The notes under the pieces are model-generated. The model did not search any database, was not told where the DNA came from, and was given only the letters and a program-made list of their open reading frames with translations. A DNA stretch of 64,000 bases, from positions 322,200,361 to 322,264,360 of the forward strand of contig JASDDO010000006.1 of NCBI GenBank assembly GCA_030015575.1, read 5' to 3'. The stretch comes from Agapanthus africanus (lineage: Eukaryota; Streptophyta; Magnoliopsida; Asparagales; Amaryllidaceae). A program made the position numbers and the translations under genes. Positions 36,222 to 47,140 of this stretch are shown here, piece by piece (the first letter of the stretch is position 1; each line of letters starts with the position of its first letter).

Positions 36222-36639
36222 TCATGGTACACTAGGGGCAAAATATTATCGGGAATTTCAAGTGTTGAAATTTGCAATGAGATTGCATACCTTCTATGAG
36301 ATAGTTGGATCCCGATACCCACTGCGAGTAAGAGTTACTCCTGGAAGAGTTTTACACATTACAATTAGCCGATCAAGTAGGTGTCTAGAAAGGTGTTAAC
36401 GAGGTTACGCCTCTGGGAAAACGAGGTTTACAGTAATTAGGTTCGTGCGAAAACACGGGGGACCTCCCTCAAAGTACCGACACTGGCCTGGCTGAAAGAT
36501 TGGCGAACCTGTAGTGTGTAATTAATCCCGGCTAGTCTTTCCTTTTAGGGTTTGGAGGAAGATTTGATAAAAAGCAGTGGGAGCCATCCTGATTAGATAA
36601 GATAATAACCAATCTGATCTTGCACGAGCATACGCTAAA

Positions 36640-39600
36640 GTGTTTTCTTCTCTCTCTCTTCAGGTAGCGACCATTTCATGCCTTAATAAAGATAATAATA
36701 TGGATGTATTGACCGAACCCGCATGTTATACTGTGCTGGGGCACGTTGGTTCCGTTCTTACCTATAAGAGTTATAGGACTGAACAGGATATAGGGGAATA
36801 CCAGGATTCCCATGCCACCCGATTGAAGAAAGTACATGATGATGCATTTTCTTCGGGTGTGTTCGTTACTGAGAACTGTTTCTCCATTTGCTCTACGTCC
36901 TGGGTATTAGATACCGGGTCAGGATCCCATATATGTAATCAGTTACATGGGCTCAAGAAAGGTAGAGAACTTGGGGAAGGTGATAAAGACATCAGAGTTG
37001 GAAATGGTGCAATTGTTGCAGCTAAGACTGTCGGGGAATATCACCTTGTATTACCAACTGGTAATACATTGGTTCTGAACGAATGCTATTACATGCCGAA
37101 CCTGATATGCAACATTATATCGGTTTCTTTGCTAAGTAAAGAAGGATATAATTTTGTATTACAGGACAATGTTATGAACATTTTCCATAACCAAAAGTTG
37201 GTTGGATCAGGCACGTTATGCAATGGCATTTATGTTCTAAACCAATCAACAGTTCTGAGTATAACAAACACACACAAGAGGAAGAGTTCAGAATTGAACG
37301 ATTCTTTCTTGTGGCATTGTAGACTAGGTCACATCAATGCGACACGACTGGCTAAGTTGCATAAAGATGGATATTTGAAACCTTTCGAATTTTCATCTTA
37401 TGACACTTGCCAGTCATGTCTCAAAGGCAAGATGACCAAAACTCCGTTTACGGGACACGGAGAAAGAGCTACTGAACTCTTGGGACTAATACATAGTGAT
37501 GTATGCGGTCCCATGTCTACACATGCCAGGGATGGTTCTTCGTACTTCATTACATTCACTGACGATCTCTCAAGATACGGACATGTGTACTTGATAAGAC
37601 ACAAGTCTGAAGCTTTTGAGAAATTCAGAGAATATAAACAAGAAGTCGAGAAACAAACCGGAAAAAGTATTAAAATCCTTCGATCTGATCGAGGAGGTGA
37701 ATACTTGAGCAATGAATTCCTGGACTTCCTAAAAGAGAATGGGATTCTCTCTCAGCGTACTCCTCCTTATACACCACAGCACAACGGTGTATCGGAGCGG
37801 AGGAATCGCACCCTATTAGATATGGTGCGCTCTATGATGAGTACAGCTGAGTTACCTATTTCCTTCTGGGGGTATGCGCTTGAGTCAGCGGCATACCTAT
37901 TGAATCAAGTTTCAACTAAATCTGTACCTACCACACCATATGAGATATGGAGTGGGAAGAGACCATGTCTTAAACGAGTTAAGATATGGGGTTGTCTGGC
38001 CTATGTCAAAAGGCAAAATCCAGATAAACTCGAGGCATGGTCAGTTCTATGTAAGTTTGTGGGATATCCTAAACATTCAAATGGATATCTCTTCTACCAC
38101 AGTGAACAACAAAAAGTATTTATTGCTCAACATGCCACCTTTTTAGAAAAGGAATTTCTTGCAAAAGAAATTAGTGGCTCTGAGGTAGAACTGGAAGAAG
38201 TTCCAGAAACACAAACTATAACTGAAGATTTAGTGGAACCGGAAGATTCGGTAGTACCCGACGAACCTCAGCCTCTCCGCCGATCTGGTAGGGTTTCTCG
38301 TCCACCTGAGAGATACTACGGTTTTCTCATTGATGGTGGAAGCGAGGATTGCATCATGGAGGATGATGACCCAACTAGCTTCGAGCAGGCCATCACGAGT
38401 GGGGACTCAGTGAAATGGCTGGATGCTATGCGGTCCGAGATGGAATCCATGTACACCAACAAAGTATGGACTTTGGAAGTTGCTCCTGAAGGGGTAAAAC
38501 CCATTGGGAGCAAGTGGATCTTCAAGAAAAAACTTGGTGTAGATGGGAAAGTGGAGACTTTCAAAGCTAGACTTGTAGCAAAGGGTTTTCGTCAAAGACC
38601 AGGTGTGGACTATGACGAGACCTTTTCTCCAGTGGCTATGCTTAAATCCATCCGAATCATGCTTGCCATTGCTGCCTTTCATGACTACGAAATCTGGCAA
38701 ATGGATGTTAAGACCGCCTTTCTAAATGGTGATTTAGAAGAGTGCGTGTACATGACTCAGCCAGAGGGCTTCGTAGACAGTGGGAGCAGCGGGAAGGTGT
38801 GCAAGCTGCTTAAATCCATTTATGGATTAAAGCAAGCATCGCGGAGTTGGAACATCTGCTTTGACGTCGTTATCAAAGAGTTTGATTTCGTCAAAAATCC
38901 AGATGAACCTTGTATCTACAAGAAGGTGGCAGAGAGTAAGGTTGTCTTCCTCGTATTGTACGTGGACGACATACTCTTGATAGGAAATGATATTCCTATG
39001 CTGCAAGCGGTCAAGCTCTTCTTATCACAAAGATTCTCAATGAAAGATCTTGGTGATGCCTCCTGCATATTGGGAATTAGGATCTATAGAGATAGATCCA
39101 AACGGATTTTGGGATTGTCCCAATCCAGGTACATTGACACCATACTAAAGAGGTTTAGTATGGAAGAGTCCAAGCGTGGGAACTTGCCCACGATCTCTGG
39201 AGTCACTCTCTCCAAAGAGATGTCTCCTAAGACTGATTTGGAGAGAGCTCGCATGCAAGGGATACCCTATGCTTCGGCAGTAGGCTCTATCATGTATGCG
39301 ATGCTATGTACCAGACCCGATGTAGCATACTCACTAAGTGTAGTGAGCAGGTATCAAGCTGATCCTGGAGAGAGTCACTGGACAGCTGTGAAGAGCATTC
39401 TCAAGTACTTGCGAAGGACTAGAGATATGTTCTTGGTGTATGGTAACGGAGAACTCCAAGTGGAGTCCTTTACCGATTCGAGCTTCCAGAGTGATAAGGA
39501 CGACTCTAAGTCGCAGTCGGGCTTTGTCTTTACCCTTTACGGAGGGGCGGTTAGCTGGAAGAGTTCCAAGCAGGAAACCATGGCAGACTCGACGATGGAG

Positions 39601-39945
39601 GCTGAATACATCGCTGCCAACGATGCTGCCAAAGAGGCTGTCTGGATCAAGAAGTTCATTACAGAACTTGGAGTGGTTCTATCCATTGAGCGTCCAATAC
39701 CTTTGTATTGCGATAACAATGGAGCGGTGGCTTTGGCCAAGGAACCCAGGTCCCATCAGCGATCCAGGCATATTCTGAGGCGGTATCACCTGATCCGGGA
39801 GATAGTTGATCGCCGGGAGATCGAGGTCAGGAGGGTAGACACGAAGAACAACACGGCGGATCCACTCACGAAGGCCATTCCCCAGATACAGTTTGAGAGA
39901 CTCTTCGGGATGCTCGGTATGAGATACTACAGCAGCTGGCCCTAG
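36640..39945 (+). CDS. D pol polyprotein (Ty1/copia): protease, integrase, RT, RNase H
   Basis: 1101 residues in one frame. Aspartic protease DTGSGSH at 91-97; pre-integrase zinc residues H226, H231, C257, C260; integrase core with D287 (HSDVCGP), D350 (RSDRGGEY) and E386 (GVSERRNR); reverse transcriptase with KARLVAKGF near 642-650, MDVKTAFLNG near 688-697 and YVDD at 774-777; RNase H with D946, E988 (STMEAEY) and D1025. The domain order protease-integrase-RT-RNase H is that of Ty1/copia. The first 65 or so residues resemble no gag that I recognise, so the true start is uncertain and the frame may have been opened by fusion of leader with pol. The stop lies a few bases before the polypurine tract. 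No break seen in pol. Products would act in cytoplasmic particles and, for integrase, in the nucleus. Confidence 0.92.
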   Translation: MFSSLSLQVATISCLNKDNNMDVLTEPACYTVLGHVGSVLTYKSYRTEQDIGEYQDSHATRLKKVHDDAFSSGVFVTENCFSICSTSWVLDTGSGSHICNQLHGLKKGRELGEGDKDIRVGNGAIVAAKTVGEYHLVLPTGNTLVLNECYYMPNLICNIISVSLLSKEGYNFVLQDNVMNIFHNQKLVGSGTLCNGIYVLNQSTVLSITNTHKRKSSELNDSFLWHCRLGHINATRLAKLHKDGYLKPFEFSSYDTCQSCLKGKMTKTPFTGHGERATELLGLIHSDVCGPMSTHARDGSSYFITFTDDLSRYGHVYLIRHKSEAFEKFREYKQEVEKQTGKSIKILRSDRGGEYLSNEFLDFLKENGILSQRTPPYTPQHNGVSERRNRTLLDMVRSMMSTAELPISFWGYALESAAYLLNQVSTKSVPTTPYEIWSGKRPCLKRVKIWGCLAYVKRQNPDKLEAWSVLCKFVGYPKHSNGYLFYHSEQQKVFIAQHATFLEKEFLAKEISGSEVELEEVPETQTITEDLVEPEDSVVPDEPQPLRRSGRVSRPPERYYGFLIDGGSEDCIMEDDDPTSFEQAITSGDSVKWLDAMRSEMESMYTNKVWTLEVAPEGVKPIGSKWIFKKKLGVDGKVETFKARLVAKGFRQRPGVDYDETFSPVAMLKSIRIMLAIAAFHDYEIWQMDVKTAFLNGDLEECVYMTQPEGFVDSGSSGKVCKLLKSIYGLKQASRSWNICFDVVIKEFDFVKNPDEPCIYKKVAESKVVFLVLYVDDILLIGNDIPMLQAVKLFLSQRFSMKDLGDASCILGIRIYRDRSKRILGLSQSRYIDTILKRFSMEESKRGNLPTISGVTLSKEMSPKTDLERARMQGIPYASAVGSIMYAMLCTRPDVAYSLSVVSRYQADPGESHWTAVKSILKYLRRTRDMFLVYGNGELQVESFTDSSFQSDKDDSKSQSGFVFTLYGGAVSWKSSKQETMADSTMEAEYIAANDAAKEAVWIKKFITELGVVLSIERPIPLYCDNNGAVALAKEPRSHQRSRHILRRYHLIREIVDRREIEVRRVDTKNNTADPLTKAIPQIQFERLFGMLGMRYYSSWP

Positions 39946-39949
39946 TGCA

Positions 39950-39959
39950 AGTGGGAGAT
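39950..39959 (+). other. D polypurine tract
   Basis: AGTGGGAGAT immediately before the right LTR. B relatives C and E use the same tract, which primes plus-strand DNA synthesis. Confidence 0.88.
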
Positions 39960-42179
39960 TGTTAGTTGTATGTATGCCCTAGAGGCTAGTATTGTACAGA
40001 TTATGTATATTATATTGGATGCTTGGACATATATAGAGATGACTTTCTTGCTCGACATGATAGTATGCTATCTGGTTGCTCTTTATCTTAACATGTACAC
40101 TAGTCTCTTTATACTGTCTTATAGTTACATGTTGGTAAAGCCCTTAGGATTTGTACTTGACTACCTGGACTATGATGCAGATCATACTAGTGGGGACATG
40201 GTAGTCCATAAGTACATCCTTCAAGGTCCCTAGTCGTGGGTGTATCGAGACGGGGCATCGATATATCAGAGTAGACTAGCGTATACGCTTCTCGACCCAT
40301 GTGATGGGCGATGGATGATCCCATATCCATTGGTGTTTGACATCAAAGATGGTATACGGGTGCTCAGTGGAGACTGGGTACACTGGACGGACTCGCCGAG
40401 AACTCCCAGATGGTATTATACCTCACGTCAGATGGCAGTTCTCAGGTGACACTTGTACAGGTTAGTCTGTAGACCCGAGATCGTCATAGAGTCTTGTGTG
40501 ATTCCCACTGTGCTTTGATCTCCACCTTACCACGTCCATGAGGGCGTGCAAAACGGTGGTCTTTGGGTACAGTCCCGAGTCACATGGAGGCAATGAGCGA
40601 TAGGAGGGGTTTCGTCTCTCCCGGTATTGGAGGTTGATGTTGCGCAGTGCTCGATTGGCCGTAGCAGGGAAGTCCCTGGCCAGGGCTGATCAGAGATTTT
40701 CTGGTAAGTGTTACCAGTAGTTTCTCGACCCGTTATGAGCCTCACATCGGCACGACTTATCGGGTTATTGGGGTCTGACGTTTACCACCCCTAGACTTGA
40801 TATGCGACGTATCTGACGAAGAGACCGGACTGTACGGTAAGTGTTACTGGTCGGATTCACAGGAGTGTGAGCGGGCTAGCTCGTCGATCTTCTGATCTCT
40901 CAATACCCGGGTGGCCGTTACGTTTAGCAGACCGCTTGCGGCTTGTGGGTGCTTGTTATGATCATCATCTGCTACCGGCGTATTGACGAGTCTTTAGAGT
41001 CCTACACAGAGGTTTCCTGGCTCAAGCGAAACGAAATAGGAGCGCATATGAGATATATGCAGGACCGAGAATGATGCGTGTATGTGATACCGCATTTCAT
41101 TCTCGCGATATATGTTTCGATTGGTTATATTCGATATGACCTAGTTATCGAATCATTGATTCGATAAATCGATACATTGGATTCTAGTCGGTTATGTGCA
41201 ATATGACCGGGTCATTGAATCAAATGTTGATTTAATGATTTAATGCATAATTATATATTTGATATATTGCATTGCATTAACTAGTATTGGTTCACTTTAA
41301 ACGGATTTTTCTCACTTGATGCACATTGTATATGTGATATGCTTTAGTGCACTACTTTATATCATGTTTGATGATACTTGATCATATAGTTAAGTTTATA
41401 GAATTAATCCATGGTTAATTTGATAATTAGGGTTTTGCATATTCATTTATTTATTTATTTGTTTATTTATTTATTTGAAATGGATTAAGATAAGAATGGT
41501 GGCTTTATTTGTTTTATATTGAAGCTTCATGAAGCTTTGACTTTGCTAACCATCCTTATCTTCATGCTTAACCCTAACCTATCCAAGTGACCATGGTTAA
41601 TTCTCTACACTTAACCCTAGTTCAAGTTATGATAAGTTTTGATTTAAATTTATTTTTAACAAAAGAATTATCATATTCTTTTCTTGAGCTCCATCTTCTT
41701 CTTCTTCTTCAAGCTTGCTACAACAATGGCAACTTGAGATCTAGTGAGATAAATCCAATTCTAAAGTGAACCCACCTCCTATTTCTTCACCCTCTACCTC
41801 TTGCCAAGTTGTTTTGGGTGTTTACTTCACAAGTTTCACAAGTTTGTGGAGTCGGAGCTTGAGTTTGTGCAACCTCGACGTAGATCGTCTTTGACACAAA
41901 GCCGACGACCTATTCCGCTTGTTTTCCCGATGAAGCCGATGATCGAGTCGAGGATTCATGATGGACAGCGAGGACATGACCACGTGGAGCTAAGGAGGCG
42001 GAAATCCGGATCTACAAAGGTTGTAGCATCTCAACTTTAGTTAAATAGTTAACTAGTTTATAGTTTCGCCTAGAATTCTAGCGACAATCCGTAGTCTAGG
42101 GTTTCTCGGCACCATATTTTTTGAAATTGGCATGTTCGATGCCTTGTGAGACCTCACTAGGGTGCCTAGGAACCTTTCA
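39960..42179 (+). repeat. D right LTR
   Basis: 2220 bp, starting TGTTAGTTGTATG and ending AACCTTTCA, about 99 percent identical to the left LTR by eye, with no length change. Confidence 0.93.
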
Positions 42180-42184
42180 ATCCA
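42180..42184 (+). other. Target-site duplication of D, right copy
   Basis: ATCCA, identical to 31613-31617. Confidence 0.92.
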
Positions 42185-42674
42185 ATCCTGGAGAAACGTT
42201 CGGAAGCAGTTTTAGAACATAAGTGGATGTTCTAGGGATATGATAACGGCTGCCTCATTCGGGAGACGGTTATCATTCCAGGCTTCCAAGATGACCTGGA
42301 TGATAGAGTGACTGTCACAGTTATAGTTTTCCCTCTGTCGAGGGGTAGTAGTTTGGACAGTTGGTCCAAGCGGATATTGAGGGAGGCATGGCGCAGGATA
42401 CTGATTAAATTCAGTTGACGATACAGTATAAGAAGTTTGCTGGATTTGGAGTTCATTTATGAACTAGGTCCCATCAGATACCGCGAACTTGAGATAAAGA
42501 GAGACATAGAAAGAATCATCAGGGCGGATCCACTCACTGAGGCTATTTCTTGAACATAATAGTTTTACAAACGAGGTTTGTGAAACTGATTAGTAGATGC
42601 GTTTGGTGTTCGGTATCATACGGGCTGTGAGTATGCGATACCGCAATAATTAGCCTTAACTGCAAGTGGGAGAT
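42185..42674 (+). pseudogene. C internal copy 1: decayed pol, part 2 (RNase H end)
   Basis: Continues C copy 1 after D, matching 49657-50143 in copy 2. It is RNase H-derived and ends with the AAGTGGGAGAT polypurine tract at 42664-42674. Confidence 0.75.
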
Positions 42675-44838
42675 TGTTGGCTATAGTACCCTCAAAGTCA
42701 ATTATTGGATCGCAGGCACGTGATTGCAATGATTGAGGGAGGACCTATACCGATAGAATAGTCTTACTCGAGATTATAGTATGCTATCTGGTTTGTCTTT
42801 ATCATCATGTACATGCTTAAGGTGATATTACAGATCACTATTACATGTTGATAGAGCCCATAGGATTCTTTCTTGACTACCAGAAGTATGATGGCGACCA
42901 TATACATGAGAGTTGGGTAGTCTATAAGTACATCCTTAAAGTATCTCTAGTCGTGGGAGTTTCAAGACTAGGCATCGATACTCCGAGAGTAGACTAGTGT
43001 ATACGGATTGAGACCCCGACGAGGGGCGATGACCGGTCTCACAAGCCATTGGTGTCAGTTGGTTCACCTAAGATAGTATACAGGTGCTCATTGGGTTATG
43101 AGTACACCGGACGGACTTGCCAGGAACATGCTACTTGGTATTATACCTATTATCAGATAGTAGTTCCCTGGTGACATATGTACTGGTTAGTCTATCGACC
43201 TGAGATCGTCATTTGTCTCGTGTGAGTTCCCACTGTGCTTTGATTACTACCCTACCACGGCTCAAAGGAGTCGTGCAAACAGGTTTTAGTTGGGTACAGT
43301 CGCGAGCCACATGGAGGCAGTGAGTGGATCGTCAAGGGATTCGTCTCTCCCGGTATTAGGGGTTGATATCGCGCTGTGTTTGGAGAGCCATTACACAAAG
43401 TCCTTGGCCAAGGCAAGTGAGATTTACTGGTAGGTATTCCAATAGTTTCTCAGGGTGTTCTAGACTACACTCTGACACGACTTATACCGCTATTAGGGGT
43501 CTGACGTTTACCATCCCCCTAGGCCCGATATGCGATACTCATAGACGAATAGACTGGACTGTACGAATATTGTCACTGTCAGGCTCAGTAGGGTTTCAGG
43601 ATGAGTTCGCTCGTCGGCCTCCCTTTCGCTCAATACTTGGGTAGCCGTTACGTACAGCTAGTGCCACTGACATGCTTGTGGTTAAACCCACTGCCAACTT
43701 ATTGACGAGTTTTTAGAGTCCTACACAGAGGGTTTCCCTAGTTCGGGCGAAACATTGTAGAGGCCGTATGCTTTTATGGCAGGTTTGATCATATACGTGC
43801 ACTTGTGCACGGATCATGATCGGACGGATCATACTTATGGGCTTTGGTTTAAGCCGGATTCTAGTATTAGATTGTTGGAATATTTTCGTCTCGTTGTATT
43901 CGTATTCGGTCGGAATACGGATGCAGGTATGTATATACGGATGAGCGGTATTCTTTTAATTTGTTACGAGTTTACTTGTGGAGTTGTCATTTTCTTTATT
44001 CCATTAAACATTTAGTTTAATGTTTGGATGGTTGAAAATGTGAGTTCTTGTTTTTGGCCAAAATTCTTGTATTGGAAATTTCTTTCTCTGTGAGCTTATT
44101 TCGAAATTCATGGGCTGGGCAAATTCGTAGTCATGTTTTGATTTGGATATTTGTTTAAAGATAATTGTGAGTTATTTGGTGAGGCATGTGCAGTGATTTT
44201 TTTGTAAGGAAATTTAGTGACTCATGCTTATGATTTAATGTTTTTTGTCATGCTAAGGATATTTGTTTTAGATATTTAGTGTGTGGGGATTAGGTGGCTG
44301 TGGATTTTGGTGGGGATATATATTTCTTTAGTTGCTTTCATTAAACATAGATACCCACCAAAATCCCCAGTGAACCTTTTATCCTAATTGGCCGAGCCCA
44401 ATTTTTCCTAGCATGCCTACATTTTTCCCTCACTTGGCAACTTCAATTCACCTCCAACCAAATCCTTGGGTGCTTTGAGAGAATATATTCACATACTATC
44501 TCTACTTCATTTTGGGTATCTAGGCTAGTAAACTGGATCCCCGAGTTGCTTCGGTTTTGAAGCGAGAGCCCGTATTACTAATCCTCGACGTGGATCATCT
44601 TTGACGAGGGAAACCGAAGAGCGAACTTGATCGAGGAAGCTGCGACAAGCTTGGACAGAGGTTGAAGACCGAAAGATACGGATCAATCGGTATAACCTCT
44701 CTAAACTCCTTTTACAGTTTACTAGTATAGGGTTAATGGCACGATCTGGGTTTTAGGGTCACGTTAGTGCCGTTTTGAAAAGTTTTTGTTCCGTGTTTGG
44801 ACACGGATTGATGGCCGGGGTGCTGGCGTAGCCTTACA
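42675..44838 (+). repeat. C LTR 2 (shared, mosaic)
   Basis: 2164 bp, ending TAGCCTTACA before the next primer site. Bases up to about 43660 follow LTR 3 variants; bases after about 43710 follow LTR 1 variants. This is the expected product of unequal crossing-over between the two outer LTRs. Confidence 0.88.
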
Positions 44839-47140
44839 TGGTATCAGAGCCAACCCATTAACCACATACTAGTTATTTAGACAATGTTAAATTATCGAAA
44901 CCGAAACAACTCCAATACAATACCCGACAATATTCCATTCTCTGTCAAAATTTTCTAGTCTTCTAAAAATATTTTAGCAACTGCAGAAGACTACTTATTT
45001 GACAACTAAAACACACACAAAATACGAGCCCAATCTAACATAACTGGACCGGCCACAATAAGGAATTTTCCGAGCCGGCCGGCCATGAATGTGAGTTTGG
45101 ACTTGGAATTTTATGTGTGGTTTAGTCTCTGGAATATTGGTTCAGGGGTATTGTTTGTTTAGCCCAGTTTGGATATGGTTTTATCTAATTGTTTGGGGGC
45201 TATTCGGGGTTATTTCGAAGTCGATATTTTCTAACATTGTTTAAAGTGTACAGTACTTATATTACTATCTGCGACCGTGAATGTCATTCGAGAGGTACAA
45301 CTTGTCTAATTGCTATAGTTCTTTTAGACGGGTTTGCGAACATGACATTCACGTTGATGTTCTGTGTTGTGCTGTGTTTGTTGCGGATTTGTCGTAGTGG
45401 ATAGCTTAGATGCAATGGTAATGCAGTTTAGTTTTATTTGTACATTTGACATCGCGGGGCGAGCGTCCGACATGTGGACTGTCGTCATTGCCTGTTTGTA
45501 TATTATTATTTTGGGGCACGACCGGGTTGAGGTCGATGTCACCGTTGTACATATTTTCTTTTCTGTACTAGGATTACCCCGCGATAGAGTGCACGGATAG
45601 CCGGGTTCTGGAGGGAAACGGGTCCGCATCTCATAGCGTTAAGAAGGAGGGGGCCTCACTCTAAAATTGGAGGGCTATTCGCCACACTCGTAGAGGGTGC
45701 ATGTTGACCCAAGGAGGGGTGCTCAAGTTACTGGATTCCGTGAAGTGCTGGGTGGCCCATTCACTTTGATGAAGGGGGCTGCCTCGCTTCTGGTTTTGGC
45801 GGGTAACTTGCCACGCTCGTAGGGGTCTAGGTTTTCATTACACAGGCTATCCATACGACCAGTGGAACGTCGGGTTTCACTTGCGGTTCAAAGGAAACCC
45901 GCGGCTCCTAGATTATCTGTATTGTTCTGTGATACTTATTGTTTTTCTGTGATGTTGCATTTATCACGCCTGCAGCGATTATTATATATTATAATATATA
46001 TACTAGTAGATGTTGTATATGTTTTACACCCGTGCTAGTCCAGTACCCGCTCTGTCGTTAGTTAAGTAACCTAAGGGGTGATGACGGGACCCAGTGGCGA
46101 ATGCGGATGGCATATACGTACATGATATTTTCGTTCTTTTGTGGTGTGATTAATTGATGGGACTGCGTTGATTCGGATCAATGCAAGAAAAACAGACCTA
46201 TTCGATATTGTTGGAACAATTTTCAAAAAGCTATTATTACAAGGACGTTTTCGTTTGTTTTTCACAGAGCTATTCGGTTATGAATATCCAGCACCTCATT
46301 CGACGAGGCAAGGGCCGAGATCCCTTCATCGGGAGTGACCTCTTAGGCAGAAGTTTGCGTCAGGGTAATAACTTCACTATAGTCGCTTACTTTTTTCTTT
46401 GCATCGCGGTATTCAGTGGGAATATCCTGCACCTCATTCCATGAGGAAAGAGCCGAGATCCCTTCACCGGGAGTGACCTCTTTAGTAAAGGTTTTCGCCA
46501 ATATATATTTATAAAAAGCTATTCGGTTCCTTCAACGATATCAAGTTCATTACGTTAAAGGTTTTTCGCCAAAAACCATTCGTAGCCCTCCATCATTTCA
46601 GACGGGTAGCGCTTAGTATTCATGCTATGTTTGTTGGCCTTAGTCAAGGCATGGTGTATGGTAGCTACTTGTTACTTTTCTGTTGCATAGATAGATGAGT
46701 TGGTTTGGGACAGTCGTACAGCTTTGTTGGCCCTTAGTCAAGGGCTGGTACGGGTGGGTTCAAATTAACCTAGACAATGACGGGTAGAACTTGACATGTG
46801 ACTTATGATTTGTTGTCCTTAGTCAAGGTCATAAGAACTTGGGGTAAAAATCATATCGGGAGTTTCAAACATACAGGAAACTTGCCAGATATGCGCATAC
46901 CTTCTGGAGTGTGATAACTTGAGTGGATTCTATCAGGTTATCATGCGATGATAGTTGGATCCCGATACCCACTGATGAGTTGGTTTACTCCTCGGGTGAT
47001 TTTAGATGATCCCGACTTATTATTCTTTCAAGTTTGGAGGAGAATTTGAGGATACAGTGGGAGACATCCTGATTAGATAAAGTGATTAACCATTCTGATC
47101 TATGTTAGAGTGCACGCAGAGTGTTTCTTTTCTCTCTCTC
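44839..47140 (+). other. C internal copy 2 leader
   Basis: Starts with TGGTATCAGAGCC (44839-44851) and repeats every block of the copy 1 leader, including the GGCCGG palindrome, the doubled modules and the three GTCAAG motifs (46631, 46724, 46809). No gene. Confidence 0.7.

Larger units (their letters stand above)
33838..36639 (+). other. D untranslated leader
   Basis: 2.8 kb with no credible gene. Blocks in order: a GC palindrome with arms of about 24 bases (34035-34085); a block of about 130 bp matching B (34381-34508); a module around 35100-35300 shared with B and C; a CGTTAG/CTAACG hairpin (35453-35473); a unit of about 91 bp present twice (35645-35735 and 35789-35880); and three TTGACCTCTGTCAA motifs (36027, 36120, 36203). 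The block order matches B and C. Confidence 0.7.
31618..42179 (+). mobile_element. D: young Ty1/copia element with whole pol frame
   Basis: 10.56 kb with two LTRs of exactly 2220 bp, primer site, long leader, one long pol frame, polypurine tract and a perfect 5-bp duplication. The LTRs differ at about 21 sites by eye (about 1 percent), so it is the youngest insertion here at roughly 0.4 million years. Pol looks whole, with no break seen, but no gag like that of B can be recognised, so the element as a whole is probably not self-sufficient. Lineage: Tork/Angela-like copia, tentative. Confidence 0.92.

Noticed and set aside
36640-39945. A host enzyme gene
   Set aside because: Protease, integrase, RT and RNase H motifs in copia order, flanked by LTRs with a target-site duplication.
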